Part shown: one piece after another, positions 38,727 through 51,870 of the stretch | Layout: the number at the start of each line of letters is the position of its first letter | How positions within the stretch are numbered: the stretch's first letter is position 1 | Assembly: GCA_026874595.1 (NCBI GenBank) | Contig: CM049312.1 | Location: 67,486,929-67,550,928, forward strand | Origin: Sipunculus nudus | Taxonomy: Eukaryota > Annelida > Sipuncula > Golfingiida > Sipunculidae | Direction: 5' to 3' | DNA: 64,000 nt | Program-made: the position numbers and the translations under genes | The notes under the pieces: model-generated | The model's input: the letters and a program-made list of their open reading frames with translations, nothing else | Database searches by the model: none | Told to the model about the DNA's origin: nothing

Positions 38727-39586
38727 TAGTGGTGTGCCAATTAATGGATTGTAATTTGTATCAACTGCATTTTTGCATGTTTGATTATGAACAATTATGT
38801 AAAAGTATGCACATCCAAATATTATCCTGATAAAATATTCTAATTCTGTTGGAGTAATAAGAAAGACAGGGCACAATACAGCAAACAGCATTTAAACTGA
38901 ACCTTGTGCAATGAATAAATATGAGTGTCAACAATGTAATTTTCAGCATGATGTAAAAGTTAGATGGTAATAGAGGTACATAAAATAATCAACAATCCAT
39001 CATCAGTCGTTTTAACTGACAACCGATTCCTACCACTACAAGGCATGTACCACAGCCATACAACACTGGGATAGCTGCAGAGCAAGTCCACAATTCTGCC
39101 AATCCCTTAAGGCAGAACAACTGTACCGTACCACGACAAAATAATCTTAGATATTTATTCACTTTTATATGCCATAAGTTTTAGTTGATCTATTCCTAGG
39201 CCTGTGAAATGTGAGGGCCCTTACAATCAATTCAATTTTCTATTTTTTTTTACCTTTGATTCAATTCTCGATTCAATTCTGTTTTAAATTTCAGACTTAA
39301 AACCAAATAAAAGAAAAATGTAGCCCTCTCTCAGACTCTGTTTGTAAGTGCCCCATGTTTCTATGCAAGTGGAGTGGTCCACCAGTGAATATTTAAATTA
39401 GATTTGAGGCACTTATGCGATAAAGAGCTTCTGTCGAATTTTACAGCTCACGGAGGACTTTGGGATTGTACATGCAAAAATATAATAATCCAAATGGATC
39501 AATTCAAGAGGTTAATAATCAATAACAATTTAATCAAGGGCTTGCAATTCAATGCAAATATTCTTCAATACACTGTTGTACCCCTA
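38727..39586 (+). mobile_element. G-family element, most complete copy (hAT-like MITE candidate)
   Basis: The left end TAGTGGTGTGCCAAT and the inverted right end (TTGTACCCCTA; in the other copies ATTGTTACACCCCTA) agree at about 12 of 15 positions. Internal blocks recur at 4942, 8740, 28975 and (inverted) 51009. No convincing target duplication was found and there is no coding capacity. Confidence 0.55.
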
Positions 39587-40139
39587 GATGTTCCTGACAA
39601 ATGTAAATAGCTGCCTTCAACCTCATTCCAGTGCCTTGCAGCAAGTCATGGACCCATCATTAAGAAAAAAGTTCTCCTAAATCATAGAAACATGTAATCT
39701 TCCACAAAAATACACAGATCAGGCTCACTGTGTGGCTGGTGCACTTACGCAGGTAAATCTAGTCACTTCTTTCCATGTTTTAAAGGTATGTATACGTATT
39801 AAAAATGTGAAACTATCTAAACATGAATAATGACCATTTAACTAATTCAGGGTCACTGAATTTATACTGCACTGCAACGTTTATGGTTTCTGGTTCAGTT
39901 ATCACTGAAAAAAATGTCTGTAGGTACAGAACTGTTTACATTTCACAGTGAAATGCTTGCCAACAAGCAGAACAAACCTTATAGTGGTAAACCAAGAACA
40001 ATGGTTAAAGGAATGGAATTCAGAGTCCTCATTTTTTTAAATGCTGGCTAAACCAAGTATGTACATCTGCAGAATTCTTTTTCTGTTTAAGACTACCAGT
40101 ACATGACAGGGCGGTAGCACACGCTACCTCTCGCTTTAT

Positions 40140-40340
40140 ATCCACCTGTTAACCAGGGGCAGTAACTAGTGCACCTGCAGGCCCTGGGTATGTAAGGTTT
40201 GTGAATGAAACTCAGCCATGGGGCATGACCTTTCCATTAAGCCTGCAGAGTGCTTACAATGGGTGGGGGCTGACCCCATATTCAAACTCAGGATCTCCCA
40301 GCTTTAGAGCCATGTGTTCTACCCTGGACCGCAAAAGCCA
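40140..40340 (-). repeat. Possible tRNA-derived SINE
   Basis: On the minus strand the right end resembles a tRNA head (GTAGAACACATGGCTCTAAA and a B-box-like GAGTTTGAATATGG). Similar weak heads lie near 40720-40820 and 41060-41170. Low confidence. Confidence 0.35.
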
Positions 40341-41855
40341 GTCAAAATGTTGGAATTTTCACAAAACCTCACACTAAACTCTGCAGGAACATGGAAGGAA
40401 TGCAGCACTGTGATTGGTGTTTTAGTCTGCCGAGGTTTCAAATTTGCGACATCCACAAAAGGGAAAATATCGCAAAATTAATTTTAGTGAGTTTATCACC
40501 TCAGCAAAGGAGTTTATGCTTATACCACTGTTTGATTGTAAGTTTGTTCCACTGTTAGAAGCCTGAAGGATCACACAAAAATTACCATTCATTTAAATAA
40601 ACTCTTATGAGGAACAGGACATTGGTCAAGGAAGATCCGGAACAGGACATTGGTCAGAGAAGATCCTTATAAATGCTTTTTTGGTGGGTCCAGACAAAGG
40701 AGTGAAACCAGGAGGACTGTGATGCCCCAGCAGAGGTTTGATCTCTAGTGAGTTCCAGTTTTAACTGCATAACCATCGGGCCAGTTATGTCTACTGGATG
40801 TTTAAGCCCATGCCTTCATCATAACATAACAGCACTGCTGGTGTGTCTTTGTTAATCTCCAATAAACACAGCATTTTAAACCTTTAGAGAAAACAGCAGG
40901 TGCATGAAGGCAAACACAAATCTTCATTTTAGATTATAAATTGTGGCACAGGGATTTTGTTTTCTACTGATCTCTTGCCAGTTTTGCTGCAAGTTCTGGC
41001 CTGGCTCTAGTGACCTGGGAAAACAGAACACTGTTAAAGCGTGCCCCTAATTCTAGCTCTGGTTTTCCTCTGACAATCAATACACTCGAGTTGGTAATCA
41101 AATCCTGGGTCAATGATCAAAACTCAACACCCGAGCTCTAACGCAATCACTCCAACGCAACGATACCTCTGTCATTTCTCCATGGAGCCATTATCTATGT
41201 CAGCGTGAAAGGGGCTAGTTTTAGAAAGGAATCTTTGATGAAAGGTCTCAAAACCCTAATTAACTCTCCCGCAGTCCTTCATCCTTTCGACACAGTTACT
41301 ATAAATAATAGCTACAAAAAGATTTGTGTCAAACTTTTCAAATTTGGGCGTGTACAACTGATTTTCCACACATATACTGAGGTCGAATTTTTGTTTGCAC
41401 AAGTTTCAAATTCTCAATATTCGCGAAAGGGAAATCATCAAGAAAATAAAAACTTTGTCAATGACTACAACTACACAGGTGAACATTTAGTTTTAACGCA
41501 GCCCGACTGGCATCTCATGAATATTTATACCTACAGTGTCGCAAATGGCAACAATTCCATATTATTAATATTAACAGAAATGTTTATGGTTATCTGTGAA
41601 TCACAGACTGATATTATTGTTTACATTAATTAACTGCCTCTTATTAACATGAATTTTTTTTTGATTGATGTATCCTGGGTCCTTCTCAAATTTACAAAAA
41701 TTTTCCAAGCATATTAAATAATTTGTATGTGATAGTAGTTCGTAGTTTACTGTATAGTTAGGTCGCAAAAATTTATCCCTCGTGTAACACTGAAAAAGCA
41801 GAAATCGCTTAAGTTTAACCCTTAGCATATTTAAAGACAACCACAGTATAATGAG

Positions 41856-42120
41856 TGTGGTGGTATAACAGTTATGGCACTAGTGACTGCAGTGTTGTGG
41901 GTTCGAATCCCGTTTAGACCATCTTCCACCCTGAGACTCCTGGCAAAGTTCTTTACAACTCTTGTGCCCCTCTTCACCAAAGAGAGAATGGCCACTGGTC
42001 ATGGGCGAAAGGCAAATGTAAAACCAGTAACCTGCTGATACCTATAATGGCTGCTGGGTTGTCTCCCCAGGGAGCCGAGAAATTATACGAGAATGAACAA
42101 GCTTAAAGACCATGAAGGCA
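41856..42120 (+). mobile_element. tRNA-derived SINE, family S2
   Basis: An A-box-like TGGTATAACAGTTATGGC lies near 41863 and a perfect B box GGTTCGAATCC at 41900-41910. A roughly 200-bp body unrelated to tRNA follows (GGGCGAAAGGCAAATGTAAA). It does not fold as a tRNA and is therefore a SINE, not a tRNA gene. Confidence 0.7.
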
Positions 42121-43267
42121 AAGTGTAAAGTTGATTGAGACTGACATTGTCTATATCAGACTATATAACATACCTTTACCTTTTTTTGAGATACACAATA
42201 AAACCTGACCTGGTCTACCAGATATTAACAACATACTATATATTACTAGAAAGTTCACTCAAGCTGGTATGCATATAAAAAATTTACAATACATGTTTCT
42301 ACAGAGGTATAGCAAACTTAACTGACTTACACTTTATGATACAGCAAAATTCACCATTTATTCCAATTTTTATTTCCACCCTTAATTAAGGTGCTGTCAC
42401 TGAATGACAGGTTGGTGATTCTTTTTTTAAGATGTTTAATTTTTGACATAATGTCTTTGACAAATTTATAATGGACCTATATTTTGCCTGGTAATGTCAC
42501 TTTAGCAAAAGTTGTAATATTTATTTTATATTGTAACATGTGCACATTTAAAATGTGAAGATGAATACAATATGTGAATACAAATAAAATAGAATTCTGA
42601 TTATTAAATGTCTGGATAAGTGATAAATAACACCGAGGGCAGTAGAGAGCACAGTTCCGCCAAGGCAAGACATCCCTTCTGGAACAGCCACTTTATACAG
42701 ATCTAAACTGACATATTAATGGGGCATATTCAAATACTGGGGCTGGCTTCATGTTGGCGATGTTAAGATTTTGTGATTTTAATATTTTCATTGTTTCACG
42801 AGGGTTTCATTTTTGCGATTCCACGAAACAATAAGGTACACAGAATTTTCCATGATCCCATGAATTAATTATTTTAAATGATATGTGAAATTGTAACATT
42901 TGGACTCAGAACCAAGTAAACATCGAACAAGATTATTTTTTTTTATTATATTATTAATCATAATTATTCTGTATCATGGACAATTAATCTGCAACAGCAA
43001 TCTTTTATTTGTGGGTCACACACAAGATGTTTTGTTAGTTTCAATATCTATCTTTTGTATTAAAAGAAGGAGCTTCTTATCTGAATATACAAATTTAAAA
43101 CCTTCACCAACAAAAAAGCAAACACAGTATCTGATGTCTATTAACTAAAGATTATTCTTTGAACCTTTAATAAAATTAGACTGGAAAACGCTGATCCCAC
43201 AGTAAACAGGCTGCTCATTTTGTTACATATCCACTTATTAAAAACAATAGCCGAATTAATCAAAATA

Positions 43268-43444
43268 CAGTGGAACCCCGCCTTGCGACCACCCCACAAT
43301 TGCGACCACCCCCACAAATACGACCACTTTTCTTGGTCCCAAATATATGATTCAGGTATTTAAGAGTCTCACAAATACGACCTACCCTAAATTACGACCA
43401 CTTTGGTCAGTCCCCAAGGTGGTCGTAATTGTGGGGTTCCACTG
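43268..43444. mobile_element. pogo/Tigger-like MITE
   Basis: A 177-bp sequence bounded by CAGTGGAACCCC and its perfect inverse GGGGTTCCACTG, flanked by TA on both sides (43266-43267 and 43445-43446). GCGACCACC and GGTGGTCG are further inverted matches inside. TA duplication and CAGTNGAACC ends are typical of Tc1/mariner-pogo families. Confidence 0.85.
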
Positions 43445-45480
43445 TACACTCAACAAGGACATTTGCTGGCAAATCAGATAAACCAGAGTTTTCCAAATGA
43501 CAGAAGATGGTTTGCTTTATCATGCTCTTACCAACAACCAACAATCATGCACAATCCACCACCTCTGGTCATATGGTTTTTCTGTTTGTCAACATGTATC
43601 GTGGAATTTACAAACAGCTTGCAGAAAAACAAGCTCATACATCTCCAACAGAGGCGTTACAAGAACATTTCTCAACAGGAATTACCTACAGTTAAACCAT
43701 GTGTATGCAGAGTGAGCCAGAAATCACATTAATTCTACAGATAAGGCAGGTGAATAGGAAGCTTGAATGGGTCCTTCCCTATCCCTAGTTCAACCCCCCT
43801 ATACAGTTTCATGACAATTTAAATGGTTAAGTCAAATCTCTATGCTAAAACCCTGCAAGCAAACAAACAAACAGGGGTAAAAACATAACCTTCTCCACAG
43901 AGGTAATGAAATACAGCATGCATGATAAATATGGAAGAAAAATTCAAAGGAGATGAACCCAACTGCAGATATAAAAGGTCCCATGCATGTCTTTATGGCT
44001 GTGTTATCTTTAATATTATTACAGTCTAGCAAATGAAATATGGTAAATCAGTCTTGTCTAAAAAATACTGTAAAATATAGATATAGAAATGAGGTAAAAA
44101 AATTTAAAGACCTCATGTCTCTGACCCAAAATAAACCCTTGTGATACTTATGGTAACTCATTCTGATATAAAACTGTTGCATGTCTCAGTGTCAAGTAAA
44201 TTCAAATTTATACACATGTTCATGTATTAGCCAGAGTCTAATTCACATTTATATCTATTTGCTAGTGAAGCCACTGTATTCTCCATGGCTCCAAGCCTTG
44301 TATTCAGTATTCCACTCCCCCCAGGCCTCCTTCCTCAATAAATAAATGTTGTAAAAAGCCCACAGTAAAATCAGGTAGAACCTTCCTGCCATGCTGTCAT
44401 TTGCATCGTTAGAGCAAATGTTTAAAAAAGACTTATGCATTTACTAACAATCTCGCAACATCATCAACTATACTCAGTGTCATCCCCACTTTGATGGGCC
44501 TGGGCTCTGTGCAAAGCTCAAACAGGCAAGCCCAGGACTACAAAAGCACTGTGGACAGTTAATACCAGTGCTGGAGGGCTGGTACAGCTTAATGACAGGC
44601 AGTAAAGCCAGCATTCCACCAGTCTCACTGGCTGTTATTAAGCTTAGGACTACATACATAATACAGAAGGGTCATTTGTGACTGTACACCAAATGACCAC
44701 CTTGGAGTGGCCTGCCAGGCATACCGACTGCTCAAATGTATAATATCGGCAGAGGTATCCTAATCCTAGGCGCTTGTACCATCAGCCTGGTCCAAATCGA
44801 TCACACAGATCACTGGCTACAGCTAATCGCTGACGCAAAGATTCCAAACATTATTATTCGATTGAATGCTAGCATACCCCAGTAATGGAGTTATAGCATG
44901 TAATTATACCATCGTATGTACAAACATGTCATAGACCTTCATGTCATATTACTGGCTGGCACTGAAGAGAGACGTCATCCTCCCCCATCCCTACAAAATT
45001 ACCTACCTCTATACAAGAAATATACACCAGCTAAGCGCAGGTGAGAAAATCTTCCTAAATGTGACCTCCTGCAGATTTGGAACATTCTGTATATTCAAAA
45101 CTTCTGTAAAATAAAACTGAACAGCTGTTTGTGGTTATGAATTACAAGGAACAATCTATGAAAGTTTGGAAGTAATCTGGATCACAGTAATTTTGTTTTC
45201 AATTTATTCTATACCACTTTATCACTGAAATTTCTTTGTTCTGGCCAAGGACTAGAGATATTCAATGGTATGGGGCCACTTCTGTTTCAGGGATCACCTG
45301 TGATACAGCAAAGTTTGATTAATATATTCTGGAGGAGGTATACATGTAGCCTCACACTACCGCACTAGACTTTGCCTCCACTGGGAAGGAGGAACAGGGA
45401 GGGGCCTGCACCATGTGAGGGGGTCTAGGACTGTAGTTAATTCACACTAATCACTACATCTTGATTATAGGTATTAATAA

Positions 45481-45720
45481 AAACTTTATTTATTTTACAT
45501 GGATTATACCACTAGTTATAATAACTAATACAAGGCGCTCTCCATGGCATGGTTGGTGGCTTTTTTGTAGCCTTTAGAGTTGGAGGAATCTGAATGTCCC
45601 AGAGAAAACCATCGACCTTGGATGGGCAACAACAACCCACTTTCATTGCCACGCAGGGGTTAGAACCCGGGTCACCAGCAGAGAGCACCAAGCCTTTTAC
45701 CCCTCAACCGTCCAGGCCCT
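45481..45720 (-). mobile_element. tRNA-derived SINE, family S1 (full length)
   Basis: On the minus strand the element starts AGGGCCTGGACGGTTGAGGG (A-box region), has GACCCGGGTTCTAACCCC (B-box variant) and ends TCCATGTAAAATAAATAAAG TTT. Length about 240 bp. Other S1 copies are at 10085-10290, 20693-20780 and 60211-60320. Confidence 0.85.
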
Positions 45721-47030
45721 GTATTATAGGTATTATGAATGAGCAGAGAGATTTTATGTGTATCACTTCATAATCTTGTATCACAAAAAAAATTAGGTGC
45801 AAAAAACCTTTTGGTACATATAAGCAACCCTTGTTGCTAGAACGTACATTTGCAACCACTGTCATGGTTATCTTAAAAAATTTCCACTCGGTATAGTTCA
45901 GTAGTGGCCTAAACCTTTGCCATTATGACCATCTCTCAGTCTGTGTATGTAGTAGGTTTACGCCATTCCGGTCCACCTTGGAGGTAAGACCCCCATAACA
46001 TGAAACAGAATGAATATGCTATACCTGAAGTCAGATACGAGTTGCATGAAGCACTCCATAAAAATTTTGTTTTTTAGTATGACTATATTCATGCAGAATT
46101 TTGATTCAAAACACAAACCGACTGGTTTAAATAAATGTAAATTTTAATTTTCTAATACTGACGGTCTTGTATATAAGTGACAGCTGGATCAAAGGAAGAC
46201 CTACAAATAAATACAGTCCCTACCCAATCCCAAAATAATAATAACTCTATAATGTTTAACAAAACAGGCACTAACTTACACCACAAATATATAGGCAATG
46301 AGGCACAGGAGAGATCATTTCCAGGTATCCCGGGCTCACAAATGACACAGCACTGAACCTGGAGGCTGAATTCACAATATATAGAGCTCCCAATACATAA
46401 GAATAACAAATCTGTCTGTGGCTCTGTATGCCTTGGTTAACATAAGCTGACGCCCTATCTACCTTCTGTCAACACTGCCCTGGGGCTGTGTCTCAGTTCC
46501 TAGAAAGTCGTCTACCAGCCTGACCCAACTATACTGATTTGTATGCATATGTTTATTTCAAACCTCCATCCCATATTCTTAATTGATATCCATCATTTTT
46601 TTATATGCTACTATTTCGTCTTTTTTATCTTGAAACATTTGTTTGGTGACTAAAAGCATATTAATGTTGTTGCTTTGAGCACCAATGAGACTATAGTGTT
46701 TTTGATACCCTTTTGTGTGTCTGCCTGTGATTAACAAATATCATGCTGGTATCATACAATGTCTCTGTATCAACAATATTTATTTCAATATCTAATCATT
46801 CCACAAAAAGCAATTTCTGAAAATTATTAATATATCTCAGCACAATATGAAGAACCTATGGTGAACACTTATGTTTCTAGTTTAAAATGAGCTGAACAGC
46901 ATATGACTGGCTAATTTTATTTATAGTGTTAAAATAATATTTGGAGAGGGAGTTTATATTTTTAATAACAGGAAAGACCAGCAGCTTCTAAATTAGGAAT
47001 CTTAAATTTATATCATACCTCAATTGTATA

Positions 47031-47096
47031 CAAGTATGTATGTATGTGTGTGTGTATATATACATACATACATATATACATATAAATATATATATC
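47031..47096. repeat. (TG)n(TA)n microsatellite
   Basis: GTATGTATGTGTGTGTG followed by ATATACATACATA. Confidence 0.9.
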
Positions 47097-47309
47097 TGTC
47101 ACCCCTAACTTAACGTGAAAACTTTACAACGGATATATCCTATAAAACAATAGGATGGGTTAACGCTCGCCACTTGATTTCATTAATTTGAACTTGTTAA
47201 GTAAAGAAAAATAATTATTTATTTTAGAAAAGACTTTTTCAAATTAATTCAGAAAGTTTAACAAAGGTCTCATACTGTCTCAGATAAATTATTAATTTTC
47301 AGTAAATAA

Positions 47310-48428
47310 CTAGAATATGGGTAGTCGACAAGCGACTACGTGTATCCGCCGAAATCAGAGTGGGACGGGTGAAGTGAGGTATGGATTGAGTAACAAGGGG
47401 AAATAGAGTGAGGTGTGTTGCATATGAGCATGGATGTCTGCAGCCGAAATGTGCAAAATATTTACATTTACAAATGCAAAAAGTCAAACCACTGCCAAGA
47501 TATGAGTTATTTTATCCCATGGCAGAAAAACAAACGGACGCTTTGCAAAAATGGTTGCAGGTGATGCCACCAGTTTTGCATATGATAAAGAGCTATGTGA
47601 GATCTATACACATGCAAAATTTTGGCCTAATTGGCCAAACGGTTCCCGAGATATGAGCTTGGATGTCTGCAGCATAAATGTGAATGTAGGTGGCGCCACC
47701 TGTCATAAAATCAAGAGAGCTATCCAAGATGTATAAACCTGCAAATTTTTAGGCAGATAAGTCAAACCACTGCCTGGATAGGAGTGATTTTATCCCACGG
47801 CAGACAAACTGACGAACGCTGTGCAAAAATGGTTGCAGGTGGCGCCACCAGTTTTGCGTATGATAAAGAGCTATGTGAGATCTATACACTCGCAACATTT
47901 TGGCCCAAACGGTTCCGGAGATATGAGCTTAGATATCTGCAGCATAAACTTGAATGTAGGTGGCACCACCTGTCATTAAAATCAAGAAAGCTGTCCAGGA
48001 TGTATACACATGCAAAATTTCAGGTGGATAAGTCCAACCAATGTAGAGCTATGAGTTATTTTATCCAAGGCAGATGAACAGATCGACGCTGTGCAAAAAT
48101 GGTTGCAGGTGGCGCCACCATTTTTTATGTATGTTATAAGGCTATCCAAGGGCTACATTTTTGCAAAAAAATTTTCAAGATCGGTCAAACGGTTCCTGAA
48201 ATAAGTGGGTTAATGTGTCAAAACAGACGCACAGATGGACGCACTGGAGAGAGGAAAGGTCAGAGGTCAAAACATAATCGGGGCGCAGAAGTTCACATGT
48301 GACCTGAACATAATCCCGGGTTTCGTAAAATTCCACTCAGTGGTTACAGAGGAGTTCTCCGGACACCTATGTGGCGGCAGCAGGGGGCTGAAAACATAGT
48401 ATCCGCAAAACTCTGATTTTGCGGATAT
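47310..48428 (+). mobile_element. Element C2
   Basis: A 1119-bp copy of C flanked by AA on both sides. The 5' end CTAGAATATGGGTAGTCGAC has the intact GTAGTCG/CGACTAC hairpin. The 3' end TATCCGCAAAACTCTGATTT is followed by TGCGGATAT. It has about two and a half 280-bp units and a shorter CGG tract (near 48372). LINE-derived sequence follows immediately on the right. Confidence 0.87.
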
Positions 48429-48432
48429 AATA

Positions 48433-48603
48433 ATGTCTATAATTCCAGACAATGTAAAAATTTATACAAACCAGTCAGCAAGTGCAGCAATGTATAGAAC
48501 TATCCCTTTTAAAGGTGTTAATTTATGGAATACTGACAGGTCAGTGTTTGACAATACCACGTCTATTGACATGTTTAGGAAAAAGGTTAAACAGTATTTT
48601 TAA
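48433..48603 (+). pseudogene. C-terminal tail of a LINE reverse transcriptase
   Basis: The frame from 48433 reads MSIIPDNVKIYTNQSASAAM, then YRTIPFKGVNLWNTDRSVFD, then NTTSIDMFRKKVKQYF, with a stop at 48601-48603. The pattern G-x-x-L-W-N, then a spacer, then F-(R/K)-K-K-(V/L)-K-x-(Y)-(F/L) and stop, is the usual C-terminal end of CR1/Jockey-type non-LTR retrotransposon ORF2 (family knowledge). Upstream reverse-transcriptase domains are absent: element C2 ends four bases before this frame, and the DNA left of C2 has an in-frame stop. A decayed 5'-truncated copy; its 3' UTR probably runs on to about 48850. Confidence 0.65.
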
Positions 48604-50477
48604 ATGTCTCAAAACATTAATTATTATTTCAATATTACACATGGCTTTCAACTATTCATGCACATTTTCTGTACGCATAAACTTTCCTGTTTGCTCTGAT
48701 TAATGAATGTAATGTAATCAATGAAGTGGCATACAAAAGTCCCCTTTGATCAATGGCATAAAATGTATATTTGTTTGGGAAATGTCAGAATGTTTTGAAG
48801 CATGTTTCTATTCATATTATGCCTTAGTCAATTAAAGTTCAAGTTGAAGAGTTCTAGTGAAAATGTATGGTACTCTGCTTGAGTTCCACTGTTCATAACA
48901 TATTTTCAGTTTTTCTCTCACATCACTGTAAAAGAATCTCTTAAGAAAGTTTATCAATTATATGCATTCTGTTTTAATTAAATATAAATAACCGAAAATT
49001 ATGGAAGCTGAAAATTAATGACAATCTATCTGCCTTGACCAAGGAGAACTTTGCTGAAAAAGTATTAACCATGTTCTTATTGCATTTTGAAAGTAAACCT
49101 CTGTCTACATCAATATTATAACCAATACTTTTCACCAATGCTGAATATATTATTTTTTATTTTTTTTCAAGTGGTTCTGATGCAGTGACTTTAACCTTTA
49201 TGCCCAACAAAATACAACATTTGATCATTTGATATATGTATTAAGACTGAAGGATTGCTTAATTTACGGAGTCAAGAGATGCTTAACGAGTACTCAGATG
49301 TCAAACATTGCTAGGTTCAGTGCATGTTTGTGTACATGTAAGTGTATTCACTCATATCTGAATATTACTGACAACTTACTGGATATTATCTATACATAAT
49401 ATGTTAGTATTTTGATATGTCTTAGATTTATGAGTTACCTGCTCTGTTGTGAATTTCCACCCTGCTAATATATCTGTCCCTTCCTTAGGATAAAGTTAAA
49501 CCACTGCCAAATCTAATTTTATACACACTGTGCATCAGTTAAGAGATGTCTGTTCATATTTTGTATAGAGTTGCTATAGCAAAGATTCCTCGAGTCAACT
49601 CACATAATGCCTATCAAGTGCTCAAATTCAAAATCTATACCTTTTTCAGCTGTTAAATGTGTACCAGTATCCCCTCGCTCAGAATGTGTTACTGTTGCTA
49701 AAAGTCAAGCAGGTGATTTTTCATGATACATTCATAAAAAGGTCTAGACAGAGTGCACATATAAGGCTTAAACTTTAATAAAAAGCAAACTTCTCTTTCC
49801 AAGTGTTCTTCAAATGGAGTTGAAGAATTCCAGCTCAGTTTCAGCTGAGCGGTCTGCTATAACTCCTGGGCCACAGATGTTCCATCCCCTATGAGTCCGC
49901 AAAAGATTATAAAAGACAGACAATCAGCCTGGGTCTCTCCCAGTTTGTGGCCCATCGAGGGCCACCTGATCTACTAGACTGGCAGAAGGGACACAGATTT
50001 TTGTTGAAATAGAACGTCCTGCTGACTTGCTCTCTGCTCATTTTATAACTTTAGCCAGACCCAGAATTAACATGAACCCATAAATGTTTGAGTTCTGTGG
50101 TTGGCATCACATACTTAAGGCTAATTTTTTTTTATTTTTCACTTTTCATTGTTCTGCGAAGGTTCCATTCATGTGGTCTTACCAAGCAATATCCTAAATA
50201 AAGAATATCTATTATCACATTGAATATTTGATATATATAAATATATGCTGGCAAAATCTGATCATAAAAATTAAAATGGTAGTATTTTGGTCTCCCATAA
50301 GCAGATACAATGAAAGATCTGATATTTACAATAATAAACCTTTTGACTTTCACTTTGTCAACCTACAGGCGCAGTCTTGAGGATAACCTTCATACAATGC
50401 CATTTAGGCTTTAATATTAATGACCACTTCACGTTTCTTCTTCTTATTAAACCATATTTATACCCTTTTTATATAGC

Positions 50478-50665
50478 ACACCAAGGTTTAATTTTTGCGA
50501 TGATTTCAGTTTCATGAATATCACTAATTTTAATCCCTTGTGAACAAAACATCAACCATGGTATACATATACACCTCTGTAATGTGATAACTTTGTGAAT
50601 CATAAGATGTCATCGCAAAATTCTTGCCTGGGACTATATATGGTGGTTGTGATAAGGTTCGCTGT
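50478..50665. repeat. Possible degenerate MITE with TTTGCGA motifs
   Basis: AAGGTTTAATTTTTGCGATG at the left and CATCGCAAAATTCTTGCCTG at the right are loosely inverted. Similar motifs occur near 16530, 40435, 41390 and 42790. Termini are not definable by eye. Confidence 0.35.
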
Positions 50666-51008
50666 ATTAGTTTATACTTTGGTCTGGATCTGCTGATTCA
50701 TGGATTACTCAGGCTAACTAGGGTGGGCCATATGTTCTAAGGTTTGTGTGCATTTATTTATTTTATTTTATTATTTTTGTTTTCAGTTTGCATGTAGGTG
50801 GTTTTTAAAAGCAACTCCTTTTTCACTGTTTAAGATTTGGTCTGGCAATTTGTTAAATATTCCAGCAGACAGGAGATTCGTGATTTCTTCAGTTTTTGGT
50901 GGTGGAATTTATTAATATTTTGGTGTGGTGAGCTCAGTTCTTCTCTTTTACTGCAATGTTTTCAATCTGGGTGATAATCAGGTCATGTAAACCCTGCATC
51001 TGTAGTTG

Positions 51009-51870
51009 TAGGGGTGTAACAATGCATAAAACTAGATGTGTCGGAACAACACGGGGCAAATTAGAAACATTTGTTAAATTTTGAAACATTTTTTAAGTAC
51101 AGGAGGTGTCGTATGGTCAAAAGTAAGTCAACAAGGGCAAAATGCAAACTCGATCTGTAACGGGTCATTATCAAGCAACACACCAAAAATCAGGCCAGTA
51201 TCTGCAGGCATTGCGAAAAAAAGTCTGTACATGTGTATTTGTCATGAAAGTTCATATTTTTCATTAAATTTTCTATGTTCAGGAGCGGTAAAACAGTCAA
51301 AAGTAGGTCAACTGGGACGAAACACGAACTCAATCTGTAACTGGTCTATATCTGCCCACACACCAAAAATCAGGCCAATATCTGCAGGCATTGTGAAAAA
51401 AAAGTCCGTACAACTGTTTGATTTCGGAATGACGGAATGACGGACATGGGTAAAACTATATGCCCCGGCCACTTTGTGGCGGGGGCATAAAAATTGATGT
51501 ATTGAATTGCAAGCCCTAATTTAAATTATAATTGATTATTAACCTCTGAATCAATTCATTTTGATTATTTTTGCAGTCACCATTCAAAAGTCCTCTGTGA
51601 GCTCTCAAATTTAACAGAGCAGTTCGGGAGGTCGATGCTCTTCATTGAACATTCGCTGGTGGACAACTCCACTTGCATAGAAACATATTTGTTGGTGACA
51701 ATTAGAGGGACAGCTACATTTTTCTTTTGTTTGCTGAAATTTAATTGGTAAATTGCTTTTTCTTTTAAATTTACAACTTAAGTAAAAACTGAATCAAGAA
51801 TTGGGTCTCAGGTAAAGATTCAATAATTGTATCGATTGTAAGGTCCCTCACAATTCACAGGGATATATAT
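51009..51870 (-). mobile_element. G-family element, inverted, carrying B2
   Basis: Starts TAGGGGTGTAACAATGCAT, the inverse of the G right end. After the B2 insertion it continues TTGAATTGCAAGCCCT and later blocks inverse to 9060-9500, to about 51870 (CTCACAATTCACAGG). Confidence 0.65.
51032..51488 (+). mobile_element. Element B2: short B copy nested in a G element
   Basis: A 457-bp element with the B1 termini: 5' CTAGATGTGTCGGAACAACA and the 3' hairpin TGCCCCGGCCAC-TTT-GTGGCGGGGGCA. Flanked by AAAA on both sides. Only about two 180-bp units, against ten in B1. The 119-codon open frame inside is repeat sequence. Confidence 0.85.

Noticed and set aside
41205-41633. 142-codon plus-strand frame
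   Set aside because: No recognisable motif, includes degenerate repeat sequence (TTCGCGAAAGGG region), and codon composition is that of AT-rich intron.
41900-41910. Perfect B box as a tRNA gene
   Set aside because: No acceptor stem or cloverleaf can be made; it is the head of a SINE. The same applies to 60211-60320.
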